Positions 11,189 to 21,413 of a DNA stretch of 64,000 bases are shown piece by piece (within the stretch, counting starts at the first letter, position 1; each line of letters starts with the position of its first letter). The stretch comes from Excoecaria cochinchinensis (taxonomy: Eukaryota; Streptophyta; Magnoliopsida; Malpighiales; Euphorbiaceae). Below the pieces are notes generated by a model. That model was not told where the DNA came from, did not search any database, and saw only the letters and a list, made by a program, of their open reading frames with translations. The DNA lies in contig CANTUQ010000004.1 of NCBI GenBank assembly GCA_947683425.1, positions 30,810,001-30,874,000 on the forward strand. Reading direction: 5' to 3'. A program made the translations under genes and the position numbers.

Positions 11189-14100
11189 TTATTCGTCGTC
11201 CAATAAAATAGCCACTGTTGCACCTTCAGCGTGGTTTTCAAAATAAGGTTTTAGACGATGACCATTTACCTTAAATTCCGTGCTCCCATGTTGCTTCCTG
11301 ATGGTAACAGTTCCGAACTTTTCGACCGCCACGACTTCAAAAGGACCTGTCCACCTTGATTTTAATTTTCCAGGGAACAATCGCAACCTGCTGTCATATA
11401 AAAAAACTTTCATTCCTGGAACAAATTCCTTTCTGATCAGTTTCTTATCGTGCCATCTCTTCATATTTTCCTTATACTTCTCTGCTTGTTGATACGACCA
11501 AAAGCGTATTTCTTCCAATTCATTCATCTGGAGAAGTCTCTTCTCACCTGCACTCTTAACATCGAAATTAAGAAATTTGGTTGCCCAATAAGCTTTGTGC
11601 TCAAGTTCGACAGGGAGATGGCATGACTTACCATAGACTAACTTAAACGGGGATAACCCTATAGGCATTTTGAATGCGGTTCTATAGGCCCATAAAGCTT
11701 CATCCAGCCTCAAATACCAATCCTTCCTAGATGAATTTACAGTCTTTTCTAGGATTGTTTTGAGTTCTCTATTAGACACCTCAACCTGTCCATTTGCTTG
11801 AGCATGATATGGGGTGGTAATTTTGTGCCTCACGCCAAATTTTTTCAATAGGGCAGTAAATTGATGATTAACAAAGTGTCTGCCCCCATCACTAATTATG
11901 GCCTTTGGCGTGCCAAACCTAGTGAAAATGTTCCTCCTAAGGAATTCTAGTACAATTTTGGCATCGCATGTCTTAGTAGCTATGGCTTCTACCCACTTAC
12001 TCACATAATCCACAACCACTAATATATACTCAAACCCAAAGGATATTGGAAAAGGTCCCATGAAATCTATCCCCCACACATCAAATAATTCCACTTCAAG
12101 CATATTGGTTAACGGCATTTCATCTTTCTTAGAAATATTTCCTACCCACTGACATCTATCACATGTTTTCACAAAACTTTGAACATCTTTAAACATGGTA
12201 GGCCAATAAAAACCAGAAGATAAATTTTTTGATACCGTCCGATTTGGCCCATGATGGCCACCAGCTTCCCCACTATGACAAGCCTTAATGATTTCTCCTT
12301 TTTCTTCATCTGAAATGCACCTTCTTATTACTTGATCGGCACACAAGCGAAATAAGTACGGGTCGTCCCAAATGTAATGTTTGGTATCAACACGCAGCTT
12401 CTTCCTTTGTTGCCATGTAAAGTCTTTTGGCATAAAGCCTCCTGAAAGAAAGTTGGCTATATTAGCGAACCAAGGGACAGAAATTTCACATGCAAATAAA
12501 GCACAGATATGTTCATCAGGAAACAAATCCAAAATTTCCCCTTCTTCAATGTGTTCACTCTCCAATCTCGATAAATGATCTGCTACAAAATTTTCCGCTC
12601 CCTTCTTGTCCTTGATTTGTAAATCAAACTCTTGCAATAACAGCACCCATCTAATCAGCCTTGGCTTGGATTCCTTTTTGGCAAACAAATGCCTCAAAGC
12701 TGCATGGTCTGACCACACCACGATTTTTGCTCCCAGCAAGTATGGTCTGAACTTCTCAAAGGCATACACAATTGCTAGAAGTTCTTTCTCAGTGGTTGTG
12801 TAGTTAACCTGTGCTCCTGTCAAAGTATGACTAGCATAATAAACTGCACAAAATACTTTATCTCGCCTTTGTCCAAGCACTGCCCCAACTGCAAAATCAC
12901 TAGCATCACACATTAATTCAAACGGCAAATTCCAATCCGGAGATATAATTACCGGAGCTGAAATTAGCCGTTGCTTCAAAGTTTCAAAAGCTAGCATACA
13001 TTCACTGTCAAAATTAAAAGGAGCATCTTTCATAAGCAAATTTGACAAGGGTTTAGCAATTTTCGAAAAATCTTTGATAAAACGACGATAAAACCCTGCA
13101 TGCCCTAAGAAACTCCTAATACCCTTTACACTAGTTGGGGGTGGCAACTTCTCTATCACCTCTACCTTGGCCTTATCGACCTCTATCCCATTTTCAGAAA
13201 TTTTGTGTCCAAGTACAATGCCCTCTTTCACCATAAAGTGGCATTTCTCCCAATTTAGTACTAAGTTGGTTTTTTCACACCTCCCTAGCACTACATCAAG
13301 ATGCTCTAAACAATTTTTAAAGTCAGCCCCATAAATGGTGAAATCATCCATAAAAACCTCCATAAATTTCTCTATGAAATCATGAAAGATAGCCATCATA
13401 CACCGCTGAAACGTAGCCGGTGCATTACATAATCCGAAAGGCATTCTCCTCTAGGCGAATGTGCCATAAGGGCAAGTAAAAGTTGTTTTCTCTTGGTCTT
13501 CAGGGGCTATAGGGATTTGCAAATATCCCGAGTACCCATCTAAAAAACTGTAAAACTTATTACCTGCTAACCTTTCTAACATTTGATCAATAAATGGTAA
13601 GGGAAAATGGTCTTTTCTTGTGGCATTGTTTAACCTTCTGAAATCAATACAAACTCTCCACCCCGTAACAGTACGAGTCGGGATCAATTCATTCAGCTCA
13701 TTTTTAACCACAGTCATCCCCCCCTTCTTAGGCACGCACTGTACTAGACTAACCCACTTACTGTCCGAAATAGGATAGATAATACCTGAGTCAAGGAGTT
13801 TCAATACCTCCTTCTTTACCACTTCTTGCATTGCCGGATTAAGTCTTCTTTGAGGTTGAGCAACCGGCTTACATTCTTCTTCCATCGGAATTCGGTATGT
13901 GCAGTAACTTGGGTCAATCCCCTTCAAATCTGAAGTTTCCCATCCAATGGCTCCTTTGTGCTTTTTCAACACCTCAAGCAGCATTTTCTCCTCGATATCT
14001 GTCAGCAAAGAAGAAATAATCACTGGCTTTTTCTCATCTTCTAAAAATACATATTTTAAATGAGAAGGAAGGGGTTTAAGTTCAGAATTTGAATCCCCCT

Positions 14101-14713
14101 CTTTTGGTTTAAACTCTTCTTGCTGTACTTCCTCTTTTCCATCTTCTTTTTCTACAGCTGCTATTACTTCTCCTTCTATTTTTTCTTGCACTTCCTCTAC
14201 ACACTCATCTACTGCATCCATAAAATAAACAGACTCTTCCACATCTCCCATTGGATACTGTTGAGCCTTGTTCATATCCACCACTAATTTCTCATCATTG
14301 AATCTCAAGGTGACCGTCTGACCATGTACATCAATCAGCGCCTTTGCTGTATTTAAAAATGGTCTTCCCACAATCAATGGTATCTTCCGATCCTCTTCCA
14401 TTTCCATTACTACAAAATCTACCGGAAAAATAAATTTCCCCACTTTCACCAATAAATCCTCAATCACCCCTTTGGGTCTCCTTACCGACCTATCTGCAAG
14501 TTGGAGTCTCATTCCAGTCTCCTTGAGCTCTCTAAGATTCAGCTTCCTGCAAATAGAATAAGGCATCAAATTTATGCTCGCCCCCAAATCACATAAAGCA
14601 TTTCCATTAAAATCTTCACCAATTGCACAGGGTAGAGTGAAACTACCTGGATCCTCTAATTTTTCAGGAATTTTGTTCATTATCAATGCACTGCAATTTT
14701 CTGTAAGCTGCAC
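11189..14713 (-). pseudogene. pol: Athila pol: protease, RT, RNase H, integrase
   Basis: In frame with gag, and interrupted by a TAG at 13451-13453 within RT, between 'PYGTFA' and 'RRMPFGLCNAP'. Protease: 'LCDLGASINLMPYS'. RT: 'CIDFRRLNNATRKDHFPLP', 'FLDGYSGYLQIPI' and the active site 'FMDDFTIYG'. RNase H: 'LMCDASDFAVGAVLGQ' and 'ADHLSRLE'. Integrase: an HHCC finger ('CHSGEAGGHHG' to 'CDRCQW') and a DDE core ('WGIDFMGPFP', 'IISDGGRHF', 'NGQVEVSNRE'). Without the RT stop the catalytic residues are in place, so the lesion is a single codon and probably recent. Domain order PR-RT-RH-IN is standard Ty3/gypsy. No chromodomain follows. Confidence 0.93.
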
Positions 14714-14752
14714 AGTTCCATGCCCTTCTAATTTCTTTTTATTGGAACATAA

Positions 14753-16672
14753 TTATTTCATGAATTTAGCATAGTTAGGCATGTGAGCTAAAGATTCAGC
14801 AAATGGTAGATTAATATGTAGTTTCTTAAACATTTCTAAAAATCTAGCCAATTGCTCATTTTTCTTTTCTTTTTTAGCTACAGCAGGAAATGGCAATCTA
14901 TTGATATCAAGATCCTCTACTCTAGGATTTACTAGACTTTTACCCTTATCATTTTTAGGAGTCTTTTCATTAACCTCTACCTTAGAGTTAGGATTACTCA
15001 CCTCCCGCGTTGGCTCCTCCTTACTTGTGGATGGTGAAGAATTTTTACCTTGGTCCTCTCTTGGTGCCATCTCTCTGCCACTTCTCAAAGTGATTGCTTT
15101 CGCCTCTTCCTTAGGATTCCGGTCCACATTTGATGGAAATGTTCCTGGTTGTCTTTGAGACACATAATTTGCAAGTTGTCCCAATTGAGTTTCTAAATTT
15201 CTCATTGATGCGTCTTGATTCCGATTCCATTGTTCTTGGGATTTCCACCTTGCTTCTTGACTGGCCATAAATTGTTGTTGGCTGTTCACAAACTGTTGCT
15301 GACTATTCATGAAGCTAGCCAACATATCCTCCAAATTTGGCTTCTTTTCTTGTACAGGTGGCCTTGGTTGATAACCCGGTGGGTGATAAGCTTGAGAATG
15401 GGATTGGTTTGAGCCCTGCCCTTGGTTATAGTTTGATGGATATGGTGCTTGGTATTGAGTGGACGATTGATGTTGGTATGACTGATTGTGGCTGTTATGC
15501 ATGTTTTGATTGAAAGGGGCTCTCCCTTGTGGTTGAAAAAATGACGCATTCTGATTTCCATCCTTCCAAGAGAAGTTAGGATGGCTCCTCCAACCTGGGT
15601 TATAAGTGTTGCTGTAAGGGTCATTCCTGCGGTAGTCTCCTACAGCATTTACATCTCCCATGGTTCCACCTTCTTGACTATATTGACCGCCTTCATACTG
15701 CCCACTCTCTTGAGAAACCGAGGACACATTTCGAACCTTCGATCCACTCATCTCCTTCTGCATTGATTCTATCTGTGCCTTCAGCATTGATACTTCATCC
15801 ACATTGTGTATTCCTTGCCTTTTTGGAATTGATCTTGGAGCAGCCCATTGAGCATCATTTGCTGCCATCTCATCCAACATAAGAAAAGCTTCTTCTGGCA
15901 ACCTATTCAAAAAGGAACCTCCTGATGATGCATCCAAAAGTGACCTTGTCTGTGGTGTAACTCCAGCATAGAATAAAGTCATCAGTTGATGTACAGCTAT
16001 TTCATGGTGCGGGCAACTTCTCAATAGTCTCCTAAATCTCTCCCAAGCCTCATGAAAAGGCTCTTCATTCATTTGAGCAAAACCCATAATGCTGTTACGA
16101 ATTCTTGCGGTCTTGGTGGGAGGGAAAAATCTCATTAGGAATTTTTCTTGTAATTGCTCCCATGATCGAATTGATTGACTTGGTAACATCTGCAACCAAT
16201 CCCTTGCTTTTCCAATCAGGGTAAATGGGAACAATTTCAACCTTACTGCGTCAGAAGTGACACCCGGTATCTGAACTGTGTCACTGACCTCCAAAAATAT
16301 ATCTAAATGTTGTGCAGGATCCTCCAATTCTGATCCTGAAAACTGGTTTCTTTGTACCATAGTAATGGTTGCTGGTTTAAGTTCAAATTGCATTCCCCTA
16401 GGCAACACAATTGTCCTGTGATCCTCATTCCATCTTGGTACAGCATAGTCTCTTATTGTCCTCTGCCTTGGGACTTCTTCTCCATAATTACCCGGCATCT
16501 CTTCTTGTGCTCGTGGCACTTGTTCGTTCTCGGGAGGGAATTCATCAATAGGGAGAGGATTGTTTTCCATGTTGTTGTCTCTGTTGGCTCTCCTTCGTTG
16601 ATGCAAAGTCCTCTCGATTTCAGGGTCGTATGGTGCTACTTCTTCTTGCCTCAATCTGCTCATACACCACAA
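14753..16672 (-). CDS. gag: Athila gag (639 aa)
   Basis: Structural protein of the particle. The retrotransposon gag core lies at about residues 120-280 ('LKLFPFTLIGKARDWLQMLP', 'FLMRFFPPTKTARIRN', 'EPFHEAWERFRRLLRSCPHH'). It is followed by a Gln/Asn/Ser-rich region with 'NPGWRSHPNFSW' and a basic tail. I find no CCHC or CCHH zinc knuckle: the expected site holds a Gly/Gln/Ser-rich stretch without cysteines. It ends at a TAA (14753-14755), and the same frame then continues into pol, where related elements have a sense codon, so this may be a premature stop that separates gag from pol. The leader from PBS to start is short, about 78 nt. Confidence 0.9.
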   Translation of the reverse strand: MWCMSRLRQEEVAPYDPEIERTLHQRRRANRDNNMENNPLPIDEFPPENEQVPRAQEEMPGNYGEEVPRQRTIRDYAVPRWNEDHRTIVLPRGMQFELKPATITMVQRNQFSGSELEDPAQHLDIFLEVSDTVQIPGVTSDAVRLKLFPFTLIGKARDWLQMLPSQSIRSWEQLQEKFLMRFFPPTKTARIRNSIMGFAQMNEEPFHEAWERFRRLLRSCPHHEIAVHQLMTLFYAGVTPQTRSLLDASSGGSFLNRLPEEAFLMLDEMAANDAQWAAPRSIPKRQGIHNVDEVSMLKAQIESMQKEMSGSKVRNVSSVSQESGQYEGGQYSQEGGTMGDVNAVGDYRRNDPYSNTYNPGWRSHPNFSWKDGNQNASFFQPQGRAPFNQNMHNSHNQSYQHQSSTQYQAPYPSNYNQGQGSNQSHSQAYHPPGYQPRPPVQEKKPNLEDMLASFMNSQQQFVNSQQQFMASQEARWKSQEQWNRNQDASMRNLETQLGQLANYVSQRQPGTFPSNVDRNPKEEAKAITLRSGREMAPREDQGKNSSPSTSKEEPTREVSNPNSKVEVNEKTPKNDKGKSLVNPRVEDLDINRLPFPAVAKKEKKNEQLARFLEMFKKLHINLPFAESLAHMPNYAKFMK

Positions 16673-16750
16673 CTACCTGAAAAGAATAAAAATAATAAAA
16701 TCAGAAAAATAAAAACACATACAAATAAGAATCAAAACTTACTAACAATG

Positions 16751-16773
16751 CCAGATCCCCGGCAACGGCGCCA
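16751..16773 (-). other. Athila primer binding site
   Basis: The minus strand reads TGGCGCCGTTGCCGGGGATC, six bases after the LTR end (...TACGCGTCA). This is the classical Athila PBS, complementary to the 3' end of tRNA-Asp. Confidence 0.93.
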
Positions 16774-16779
16774 AAAACT

Positions 16780-18490
16780 TGACGCGTACTCAGCAAGTGT
16801 ACTGAATCGGCAAGTAATATAGTGGAATATAATTAAGACCACAAGTTATCGAACCCAAGGGACTGTGTTGTGCAAGTGTTTGACAATTAATTATATGCTA
16901 AAGAATTCCCAATTATTTTGATTTAGTGATTGTTTAACGCAGAAGAATTAATAATCTAACTGATGATATTAATATCTAAGAATATTATCGATTTAATAAT
17001 ACAACAATTTGATAAAATAACTAAGAGATCTTGCTAAGGAATACCCATTCTCCCCAATAATATCACGTGAATACTTGATTCAACAATTTCATATATAATC
17101 AGTGAATAATCTAGCCTATACCATAGCTTGCCTTTCGGATCCAGCTTCTCTAAAATATGCACTTACCAATCCGAATTCAGCACATAAATTAGCATTATTA
17201 CAGATCTTAAGTTCTAAGTTAAATAATCTTACCATTACGGATTCATATATCAAACTCATTTATCTTCCACCATTCTGAACCTATTGAAATAAACATTCAT
17301 AGATTTTAACTACCAATTCGGATTCATCAAATCAATGAAAGTTGATTAAAATAAAACAGAACATGTGTACGTATTTATGGGCTAATTGCAATCAAAGTTT
17401 ATCTTGGTAGATCTCCCCTTAACTTGCATTCAAACCAGCAACAACAGATAATTTCAGAGAAGATAAAACTGAAGTATATTTGTATGTATTTATGAACTGA
17501 TTACAATTAAAGTTTATCTTGGTAGATCTCCCCTTAACTTGTACTCTATTCAGCAACAACAAATAAAATCAGAGAAAATACAACTGAGTATATGCATAAT
17601 ACAATCCATATAAAATATTCACATGAATTACTGGGGAATTAAGGCATCCCTTAACAAGAAATAAAACTACTCACTCATATTTGAAATAAAGACTGAATTA
17701 AATAGAGAGAAGTTGATATTACCCATTTGAGATCTGAAAATGAAATTCTTACAACAATAAAATTGATGTTCTTCCCGTCCAATCTGTTCTCAAAACTTCA
17801 AAAATAAATAATAACCTTCAATTATCTCTGATTATTCCTCTCAGATTAAAAACAACAGCAGCTTAAATTCAATCCAAACTTATATGAAAAATCCTAACTT
17901 AAGTTGCAGAGAAAATAAATTTTCTTTTTGTTTCCAGGAAAAATCCATCGACCCCCTTAACTTTCTAACTTCAGTCCCTAAATAACCGTTCAAAGTTCAA
18001 AGTCAAAAGGTGGCCTTCAGAGTCTTTGATTTTGTGCAGATTTGGTTCACAAATAGGTTACACGGCGGTATGAGAGTCTTTCACCGCCGTGTAACTTGCC
18101 TCTGGTCAACAATCTTGACATTTTGCTCCCCTTGTCCAGTGCCGCAATTTCTGGAATTTTTACGCCTCACACGGCGGTATGAGACTTCCATACCGCCGTG
18201 TAACACCTTACATATGTGATGATTCTCGTGGTACACGGCGGTATGGATGTTCCTTACCGCCGTGTGCTGCCCTTCTGATGCTCTCTTTTATTTTCGTTTC
18301 ACACGGCGGTGAGGAATAACCTTACCGCCGTGTAAGCTACCTAAAAATGCCAAAATTAACATAAATCTTCATTTAGTGCACCAATTAACATCAAATGACA
18401 TTTTATCAAAAATTAACACAAATAACAGCTTTTAGACTAAGAAATAATCTCTAAATTCACATCAAAACATTGTTTAATTTAAACTTATTA
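16780..18490 (-). repeat. Athila 5' LTR (right copy)
   Basis: 1711 bp, TGACGCGTACTCAGC to AAACTTATTA. The last CA has become TA. The four hairpins at 18058-18335 are better preserved than in the left copy. Confidence 0.95.
18058..18335. repeat. Four-hairpin cluster in the Athila right LTR
   Basis: Same four units as 6210-6487, offset by 11,848 bp. All four keep complete ACACGGCGG/CCGCCGTGT arms. In the left copy one arm of unit 2 reads ACATGG and one arm of unit 4 reads CCGTTTAA. Confidence 0.93.
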
Positions 18491-20215
18491 CAGCCCTCCT
18501 CATCTGCTCTAGGCGCTGCTCTGTCTGCTCTCTGAACTCCCTCATGGTCTGAGACAAGGGTGGGAGGATCCCCTCTATCACCTGGACCCGGGATCTCAGG
18601 GAGTCGAGTGACTCGTCGATCATCTGTAGGGTCATATTAACCCTCTAAAACGCCTGGTCCTGAGACATCCTCATACCATGAGCGAGCTGCTGCCTAAGCT
18701 CCCTCTGGCCCTGGGCAATCTGCTCTATCAGCCTCGCCTGCTCGTCTCTGAAGGCCTCCATGACCTGAGCCTGCTCTCGCGCTGTGTGCTCCATATAACC
18801 GGCCTGCTCCTGAACCAACCGCTCTATCACCCGAGACTGCTCCTGAACAGCAGCCTGCTGACGGTCTAACCTCTCGTGTATAGCTTTGTCTCTCTCATCC
18901 TATCGTTGCTCTAAGGTTGTGAACATAGAAGTGAGGAGCTGGGAGAAGTCAGGCTGTGCTGGCTGCTGCTGTGCTGGCTCTGGCGGCGGGGCCGAGGAGG
19001 AAGATGCCCCTAGGTCGCCCCGAAAATATGGGTGATACCTCTTTGGGGGCCCGTGGGTAGACCTCTGTACCCTGATGCTCGGTGATGCAATAGGAGTCGG
19101 CGCTCTGGATGCTGGTGAAGCCGCAAAGAGCTCGTCCATAGTGAACTCCATGTCGAAATCCGACGGAGTCCTGGGCTGCTCCTGCTGTGGCGGCGGTAGC
19201 GCGGTCTGAGGCTGAAGCTCGGGAGGCTGAGGAAGCTGCTACTCTAGCTCGGGTAGAGGAGGCTGAGGAGGCTACGGCTCTGGCTGCGGCCCTGGCTGAG
19301 GAGGCTGCTGCCCTGGCTCCGGCTCTGGCTGCTCCGGCTCTGGACCCAAGGGTGGAAGGGAGAAAATTTGCCTGGTCTCGTGAATGGACAGCAATCTGTA
19401 AGCCTCTGCCTGCCCTGATATATGCGAGATCATCCCCATCTGCACTGCTGCGGAGGCATCCACATATATCCCCTCATCCAGGGGTCCTCTCAGCCTATCC
19501 GGGGCAACTCCTAACCCCAAAAGGAACCGAGTGATGACTCCTCCCACTATCACTACTTGCACCAGTCCTCTGCTAACTCTGACCAAGTTAGCCAAGATCT
19601 CATCGCTAACGTTGAGGCACTGGCCTGCCACCATAGCCCAGAGGCTCCAGATCTCGGCCGCATTAAGCGACCCTTGATTACCAGCTCGACCAAGGTACGA
19701 ACTGGATAGCACTCTGTGTAGGTATCGGAGTGCCTGAGACACCAGTACGGTGCTCTTCGCTGTATCATGATCATACAGCAGTCCCGGTAAGGTAATAGCC
19801 GCCCAGTGGGTGCGTCTCACCGCTCGCTGTGGGATCTTAACCCCCTCCTCTCTAAGAAGCCCCATGGCCTGCGCGAACCTCTGCCTGGTAATACTGAAAT
19901 GCTTGCCATCGAACCAGAACTGGACCACCCCTGGCTCTGTATCTGATCTCTGAAAACCGCCATAACGTAGGGTGGCTAGGATCGGCGAGTAGCCTCTAGG
20001 AAGGTCTGGAAAGTAGGGTCAAGGAACTCTATCCATCCAGCGCCCTCAACAAGCATGCCGACCTCTAGGGCCTCTAGGAACGGCCGGGACACGAAGCGGC
20101 TAGCCCGAATCTCCACCTGAGCCAGCACTCTATATCTCTGAGCTGACTCAGTGTCCATCCAACCCGGAACCACGACCTCGGGCTGGGCCTGTGGTGCTCT
20201 GCGTCTAGGAGGCAT
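18491..20215 (-). pseudogene. Tat1 sense accessory ORF (aORF), N-terminal and central part
   Basis: Accessory ORF between integrase and the 3' LTR, on the coding strand of the element. It starts MPPRRRAPQAQ at 20215, directly after a splice acceptor. The N-terminal domain has 'FLEALEVGMLVEGAGWIEFL'. After a 1-bp frameshift near 19985 the frame continues through 'FWFDGKHFSITRQRFAQAMG', 'LRYLHRVLSSSYLGRAGNQG' and 'VGGVITRFLLGLGVAPDRL' to a Pro/Gln/Glu-rich linker, then a coiled coil ('IERLVQEQAGYMEHTAREQA'), and runs into the Athila insertion. In-frame stops are mostly CAG-to-TAG type (near 19272, 18900 and 18645). The architecture and several motifs parallel the env-like ORF at 8420-9675. Function unknown. 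Confidence 0.8.
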
Positions 20216-20216
20216 C

Positions 20217-20934
20217 CTGCAAAAGAAATGTTAGATGGTGAAAATTTGACAAAATAGGCATTATTAGGCTCGTTTTCGAGGTGAAAGCCCATTCAGGCCT
20301 CACCCGGGCAATAGTGGCCCGAATACGAGGTAAAAAACAGATAATACATGAAAAGGGGCGAACGTCCTGTAAAGGGATGTTGCCCAGCATGCTTCGCACA
20401 TATCAAAAGCAGAAGAAACATGCAATCGGCATGGAAATATTTAAAGCGAATAAAGATGGGCCTTCTAGACCCCAAGGCATGCATTATACAAAAAAATATT
20501 CAATTTTAGAATAATAATAAAAAAATTTGGGCAGCACCTCGGCAAGGGTGTGCCCAACCTCCTGCATAAAAAGGCATCAAACCAGGTCTCAGGCCTCAGC
20601 AACAATATATATATATATAAATGGGATGCACCCCGGCAAGAGTGTGTCCCCAACAACACAAAATAATGGCCTCAGGCCTCAACAACACAAAATATGCGCT
20701 AGAAAGCCTATTTCTAAGGCGACAAAGGTATAGAAAAATTCTATTTATATGTGATCATGCAAAAGTTCAGATTAATTGCACTACAAAATACTAAAGAAAT
20801 AAATAAAAAAACGGGCAGCACTCTCCCTAGATTTTTAAGGCATCTAAAGCATTCTAGCCATTTCTAAGGCTAAAGGAAGAAGAATAAATGAAGAAATAAA
20901 TTGAATTAAATAAAAAAGTAGTTATTTTACTTAC
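20217..20934 (-). other. Putative 5' intron of the Tat1 sense accessory ORF
   Basis: Donor CTACAA|GTAAGT (20934-20929, minus) and acceptor CATTTCTTTTGCAG|GATG (ending 20217), so the acceptor lies one base before the MPPRR start codon. Length 718 nt. An upstream ATG in exon 1 (about 20976) would be in frame after splicing and add 14 residues. The intron contains two similar blocks, GCAGCACCTCGGCAAGGGTG (near 20531) and ATGCACCCCGGCAAGAGTG (near 20625). Confidence 0.6.
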
Positions 20935-21130
20935 TTGTAGTCGCGAAAAGTGTAGAAAAGCTGCAGAAAAATCATCGCTCGAGCGTCCGGTGAGTGGAGA
21001 ACGCGGAAAAAATAAAGAAATCACAAAAAGAGGAGAAAAAATGCTTGAAAATGTAGAAAAAATGAAGAAAAAACCGTTTTGGAGAGGGGAAGTGAAAGTG
21101 ACAGCACCGCTGGTCCGTCTGTCACTCGCA

Positions 21131-21342
21131 CTTATATAGAGTTTCGTGACCGACGGGCTGGGCGTCTGTAGGAGCGACCGACGGGCTGACCGTCTGTCAT
21201 TCCACACTCTCTAATTAATGCACATTTAATGCTCGTGATAAATGCAATGCTGACGTATGCATCTGCCAGGTGGATCTTTAACAACGGGCAGGCCATCTCT
21301 TGGGAGAGACGGGTAGGCCGTCGGTGATGCCTTTCTATAAAT
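21131..21342. promoter_or_regulatory. Bidirectional promoter between the two Tat1 accessory ORFs
   Basis: A minus-strand TATA box (TCTATATAAG, 21131-21140) faces the sense accessory ORF. A plus-strand TATA box (TATAAAT, 21336-21342) lies 72 bp before the ATG of the antisense ORF. The 195 bp between them hold the Tat palindrome units found in the LTR: ACCGACGGGCTGGGCGTCTGT, CCGACGGGCTGACCGTCTGT, ACGGGCAGGCC and GACGGGTAGGCCGTCGG. The palindromes are therefore upstream of both start sites, as in the LTR. Confidence 0.7.
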
Positions 21343-21413
21343 TCTTCCAAAAATTTTGCTCCTTTTGTGTCTCTTTATTTTCCAAACATCTTGAGCCCTT
21401 TATTCCTCTCAGA

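Larger units (their letters stand above)
4932..18490 (-). mobile_element. Athila-lineage Ty3/gypsy element nested in Tat1
   Basis: 13,559 bp, minus strand. Both LTRs are 1711 bp with no indel (constant offset 11,848), and I count about 20 mismatches by eye. The TSD is CGGCC at left and CAGCC at right (4927-4931, 18491-18495). Order 5' to 3': LTR, tRNA-Asp-type PBS, gag, PR-RT-RH-IN in one frame with two premature stops, an internal palindrome cluster, an intron, the env-like ORF, PPT and LTR. The terminal TG of the 5' LTR has decayed to TA. The low LTR divergence marks a fairly recent insertion, clearly younger than Tat1. Confidence 0.95.
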
